Below, in pieces: positions 5,403 to 8,269 of a stretch of 8,269 bases of DNA; within the stretch, counting starts at the first letter, position 1, and the number at the start of each line of letters is the position of its first letter. This stretch comes from Spirochaetales bacterium (GTDB lineage: Bacteria > Spirochaetota > Spirochaetia > DSM-27196 > SKKC01). The translations under genes and the position numbers were made by a program. The notes under the pieces are model-generated. The model searched no databases, was not told the DNA's origin, and saw nothing but the letters and a program-made list of their open reading frames with translations. The stretch covers positions 1 to 8,269 of the forward strand of contig SLAN01000156.1 of the NCBI GenBank assembly GCA_007126865.1. Direction: 5' to 3'.

Positions 5403-6374
5403 GTGAGCCCGCTGCACAACTGGACCGATCTGAAACGCCCCATCCGAATTCTCGCGCCGATGGAAGACGTCACCGATACGGTGTTTCGCCGCATCGTCGC
5501 CGCGGCAGGCGCGCCGGATGTCTTTTTCACCGAGTTCACCAGAGCCGACGACCTGTTCGGCCGACGTTCCGCTTCAGCGCTTCAGCGCATGCGTTACACC
5601 GCCGTCGAGCGACCGATCGTCGCGCAGATATGGGGCAACGATCCGGCAGCGTATTACGATGCCGCGCGGTGGCTTCGCGAGCAGGGGTTCGCCGGAATAG
5701 ACATCAACATGGGCTGTCCCAAGCGGAAAATCGCCGCAAAGGGATACTGTAGCGCCCTCATCGATAATCGGACGCTGGCCGCAGAGCTTATTTCCGCTGC
5801 CCGCGAAGGCGCCGGTTCGGTGCCGGTCAGTGTCAAAACGCGGATCGGCACGAGCCACCCGGTAACCGGGGATTGGGTACGCTTTCTCCTCGAGCAGCAG
5901 CTCGACGCACTCACGATACACGCGCGTACTGCGAATGAGATGTCGGATGTTCCGGCACGGTGGGGTGAAATCGCTCGAGCGGTCCGTATACGAAACGAGA
6001 TGGGTGTTGGTACCCTGGTTATAGGCAACGGCGATGTGCAATCACTTGATATGCTGTATCGTCGTGCAGATGAAAGCGGTGTTGACGGCGTTATGGTAGG
6101 GCGTGCGATTTTCGACAATCTCGAGCTCTTCTCGGGCGGGGCGTTTCATACCCGCCCGCCGGCGGTCCGGATTCGCCGGATGCGCGACCACTTCGAGCTA
6201 TTCGAGCGCGAGTGGGGCTCTTCGATGAACTTCCATGCCTTGAAGAAGTTCGTGGGAGTATACGTGCGAGGCTTTGCCGGCGCCGATGTACTGACCGATC
6301 GGATTATGCGCACCACCGCTTTGGAACAGGCCGTCGCGATCTGCGACGATTATCTCGGAGGTAAGCGGTGCTGA
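5403..6374 (+). CDS. tRNA-dihydrouridine synthase (Dus family)
   Basis: This 323-residue flavoenzyme would reduce specific uridines to dihydrouridine in tRNA using FMN and NADPH. The TIM-barrel motifs are in order. LAPMEDVTD is at 17-25. INMGCPKRK is at 101-109, with C105 the presumed catalytic acid. KTRIG is at 145-149, HART at 173-176, NGDV at 209-212 and the phosphate-binding VMVGR at 230-234. A helical C-terminal tRNA-binding domain follows from about residue 245. I chose GTG 5403 because the first motif starts only 16 residues later and the next ATG would cut into it. No clear Shine-Dalgarno sequence is present. The subfamily (DusA, B or C type) cannot be settled from motifs alone, so I do not name the target uridine. 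It is first in an operon with a DUF3592 protein and pncB. Confidence 0.93.
   Translation: MSPLHNWTDLKRPIRILAPMEDVTDTVFRRIVAAAGAPDVFFTEFTRADDLFGRRSASALQRMRYTAVERPIVAQIWGNDPAAYYDAARWLREQGFAGIDINMGCPKRKIAAKGYCSALIDNRTLAAELISAAREGAGSVPVSVKTRIGTSHPVTGDWVRFLLEQQLDALTIHARTANEMSDVPARWGEIARAVRIRNEMGVGTLVIGNGDVQSLDMLYRRADESGVDGVMVGRAIFDNLELFSGGAFHTRPPAVRIRRMRDHFELFEREWGSSMNFHALKKFVGVYVRGFAGADVLTDRIMRTTALEQAVAICDDYLGGKRC
6357..6361 (+). promoter_or_regulatory. Ribosome binding site of the DUF3592 gene
   Basis: GGAGG lies six bases before GTG 6368, inside the last codons of dus. It is the strongest Shine-Dalgarno sequence in the window and supports the GTG start and the 7-nt overlap. Confidence 0.8.
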
Positions 6375-6910
6375 AAGCTCTTGAAAACACGACGAAGACG
6401 TTGGGAGTGTTCGCAACACTCTTCCGTACGGTTGCGCTCGTCCTTCTCGCAATTGCCCTGATTTCCGGTATCGTAACGCTGCACTTTCGCCTCTCTTCGG
6501 AGACTACGGTGGGACGGGTAACCGGTTTCGAGGAGGTTACCAATCCCGCACCGCTCGTTAATCCGGGCGGCACGAACGGATTCGAGTACGCGGTGGTGGA
6601 GTTCGAGACCGCCGACGCCGAGCGCTCGTCGGTACAAGGGAGATCGGGGCGCGGTGCGGCCCAGTTCGACATCGGCGATACGGTTCCCGTCCGTTATCGG
6701 CCGTCGCGGCCCGACCGGGCTCGTATCGATTCGTTCATGGAGATCTGGGCAACACCTGTCATTTTCGGCGGTCTTTTCTTGGTTTTCGCAGTGATCGGAA
6801 TCATCGCTCCGTATGCGTTCGCCGATAACCGTGGTAACCGCCGATCGGTAAGCCCGGTCTGGCCCGAGCGTGGAGACCGGCGGGGCGGCAATAAGGAGCA
6901 GGAAACGTGA
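6368..6910 (+). CDS. DUF3592-type membrane protein of unknown function
   Basis: This 180-residue protein has a hydrophobic helix at about 18-38 (LFRTVALVLLAIALISGIVTL), a soluble beta-rich middle and a second helix at about 127-147. A polar, basic C-terminal tail rich in Arg, Gly and Asn follows. The middle reads GRV near 49, then EYAVVEFETADAE at 73-85 and FDIGDTVPVRYRPSRPDRAR at 100-119, then IDSF before the second helix. This order fits my recollection of DUF3592: a Gly-x-Val strand, a V-x-F-x-T strand, G-D-x-V-P-V-x-Y-x-P, and a closing membrane helix. No enzymatic residue is evident, and no function is established for the family as far as I know. The loop between the helices is probably extracytoplasmic or periplasmic. 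The gene starts within dus and ends within pncB, so expression is probably tied to both. An internal pseudogene is unlikely, since frame and ribosome binding site are intact. Confidence 0.8.
   Translation: MLKALENTTKTLGVFATLFRTVALVLLAIALISGIVTLHFRLSSETTVGRVTGFEEVTNPAPLVNPGGTNGFEYAVVEFETADAERSSVQGRSGRGAAQFDIGDTVPVRYRPSRPDRARIDSFMEIWATPVIFGGLFLVFAVIGIIAPYAFADNRGNRRSVSPVWPERGDRRGGNKEQET
6893..6898 (+). promoter_or_regulatory. Ribosome binding site of pncB
   Basis: AAGGAG lies eight bases before GTG 6907, inside the end of the DUF3592 gene. It supports GTG 6907 as the start and the GTGA overlap (6907-6910). Confidence 0.75.
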
Positions 6911-8269
6911 CCGTAGATTTCGAGGCGAGCGGCAGGTTGCGATCGAGCGGTTTGCTCACCGACCTGTACGAGCTCACCATGATGCAGGGCTACCGGCACT
7001 TCGGTAAGGACGAACCGGTGGTCTTCGACGTCTTTTTCCGAAGCCAGCCGTTCAACGGCGGGTATTCGGTATTCGCCGGGCTCGAGGATGTGCTCGCCCT
7101 GCTTTCGAACCTCAGTTTCAACGACGGCGATATCGCATGGCTTTCCGGGCTCGGCATCTTCCGGGACGAATTCCTGAGAGATCTCGAGAGTTTCAAGTTC
7201 CAGGGTGATGTTTACTCGATGCCGGAAGGAAGCATGGTGTTTCCCGGCGAGCCGATTATGCGCATCCACGCCCCGCTCTCACAGGCGCAGCTGATGGAAA
7301 CGGTCATTCTGAACACTGTGAACTTCCAGTCGCTGGTGGCTACAAAAGCGGCCCGGATATTCAACGCCGGCAGGCACGGGAGCGTTCTCGAAATGGGAAT
7401 GCGCAGGGCACAGGGGCCCGACGGAGCGCTTTCGGCGAGCCGCGCCTCCTACATCGGCGGGGCCTCCGGCACGAGCAATACGTACGCGGGTAAGCTTTTC
7501 GGTATACCCGTTCGTGGAACTATGGCGCACAGCTGGGTTATGAGTTTCGAGACCGAGTATGAGGCGTTCGAGCGATACGCACAACTCTATCCCGACGGCT
7601 GCATCTTTCTCGTCGATACCTATGACACCCTACGCTCCGGAATCGAGAATGCGATTGCGGTGGGCGCAACGCTTGCCGACGGCGGGCATAACTTCGGTAT
7701 TCGACTCGATTCCGGGGACCTCTACTACCTGAGCATGAAGTGCCGGAAAAGACTTGATGAGGCGGGCTTCCCCGATGCGAAGATTGCGGTGAGTAACGAG
7801 CTCGATGAGCGCGTGATCCATCAACTTGTTTCGGACGGTGCCCCGATCGATCTCTGGGGCGTCGGTACGCACATGGTGACCGGCGGCGACCAGGCAAGCT
7901 TCCCCGGCGTCTATAAGCTTTCGGCACGTACGGTTCGGGGCACGCTCGAGCCGGTCATGAAGGTCTCCGACACGCCGGAGAAGGCGAGCAACCCCGGCAT
8001 CAAGCAGGTCTATCGGTTCTACGATGAAGGAGATGAGCCGCTCGCCGACCTCATCTGTCTCGCGGATGATCCGCCCGACCGGGGCGAGCCCATCGAGTTC
8101 TACCACCCGAGCTCCGATCGGCAGCACTTCACGATGCAGAATTACGGCCGTTTCGAGCCGCTGCTGAGCAAAGTTATGGAGAACGGAACGATCTGCACAC
8201 GGCTGCCGAGCCTGCCGGAGATCCGGGAGCATGCGGTTGCGGAGCTTCGGCATCTGGATACCACGTACA
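6907..8269 (+). CDS. pncB: Nicotinate phosphoribosyltransferase (C-terminus beyond window)
   Basis: The first 454 codons are present without a stop, and probably only a few tens of residues are missing. The enzyme joins nicotinate and PRPP, with ATP, to give nicotinate mononucleotide, the entry step of NAD salvage (Preiss-Handler pathway). TDLYELTMMQ is at 18-27, near the N-terminus as expected. RRAQGPDGA is at 166-174, GGASGTSNTYAGKLFGIPV at 184-202, and GTMAHS at 204-209 with H208 the likely phosphorylated histidine. VDTYDT at 236-241, RLDSGDL at 266-272, SNELDE at 296-301 and WGVGTHMVTGGD at 317-328 follow. These fit the large PncB2/human NAPRT-like group rather than nicotinamide phosphoribosyltransferase. 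The start GTG 6907 overlaps the preceding stop by 4 nt and has AAGGAG at good distance. It is last of the three coupled genes seen here. Confidence 0.95.
   Translation, partial: MTVDFEASGRLRSSGLLTDLYELTMMQGYRHFGKDEPVVFDVFFRSQPFNGGYSVFAGLEDVLALLSNLSFNDGDIAWLSGLGIFRDEFLRDLESFKFQGDVYSMPEGSMVFPGEPIMRIHAPLSQAQLMETVILNTVNFQSLVATKAARIFNAGRHGSVLEMGMRRAQGPDGALSASRASYIGGASGTSNTYAGKLFGIPVRGTMAHSWVMSFETEYEAFERYAQLYPDGCIFLVDTYDTLRSGIENAIAVGATLADGGHNFGIRLDSGDLYYLSMKCRKRLDEAGFPDAKIAVSNELDERVIHQLVSDGAPIDLWGVGTHMVTGGDQASFPGVYKLSARTVRGTLEPVMKVSDTPEKASNPGIKQVYRFYDEGDEPLADLICLADDPPDRGEPIEFYHPSSDRQHFTMQNYGRFEPLLSKVMENGTICTRLPSLPEIREHAVAELRHLDTTY

Overview
The window looks like ordinary chromosomal DNA from a GC-rich bacterium (GC in the high fifties by eye). 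It holds densely packed housekeeping genes with overlapping stop and start codons and frequent GTG starts. I see no transposase, integrase, phage gene, tRNA, rRNA or CRISPR array. The taxon cannot be fixed from this sequence. A spirochaete-like or other Gram-negative host would fit, but that is a weak impression.

Left part (1-3930, minus strand): one tightly coupled operon read right to left. It encodes a small FAD/NAD(P)H ferredoxin reductase, then the tRNA methylthiotransferase MiaB, then the related methylthiotransferase MtaB, then an unrecognised protein that runs off the left edge. The junctions are a 3-nt gap, an 8-nt overlap and a 4-nt overlap. MiaB and MtaB are radical-SAM iron-sulfur enzymes that need low-potential electrons, so the leading reductase may supply their reductant.

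Middle (3931-5402): a divergent intergenic region separates the minus operon from lipA (lipoyl synthase, plus strand), the third radical-SAM sulfur-insertion enzyme here. The intergenic region carries an 82-bp array of almost three 28-bp units, each with a perfect 10-bp palindrome and a TTGACC box on the minus strand. It also holds a long inverted repeat and a 33-bp direct duplication that gives lipA two equivalent in-frame ATG codons. After lipA comes a 210-bp gap with a strong rho-independent terminator just before the next gene.

Right part (5403-8269, plus strand): a second coupled operon encodes a tRNA-dihydrouridine synthase, a two-helix membrane protein of the DUF3592 type and a nicotinate phosphoribosyltransferase cut by the right edge. 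The junctions are 7-nt and 4-nt overlaps.

The common themes are tRNA modification (position 37 and dihydrouridine) and cofactor supply (electrons, lipoate, NAD). No clearly new system is visible. The parts most worth a second look are the repeat-bearing regulatory region, the reductase-methylthiotransferase coupling, the enlarged linker in MiaB, the unknown partial gene at the left edge, and the lack of Shine-Dalgarno sequences on the first gene of each transcript.
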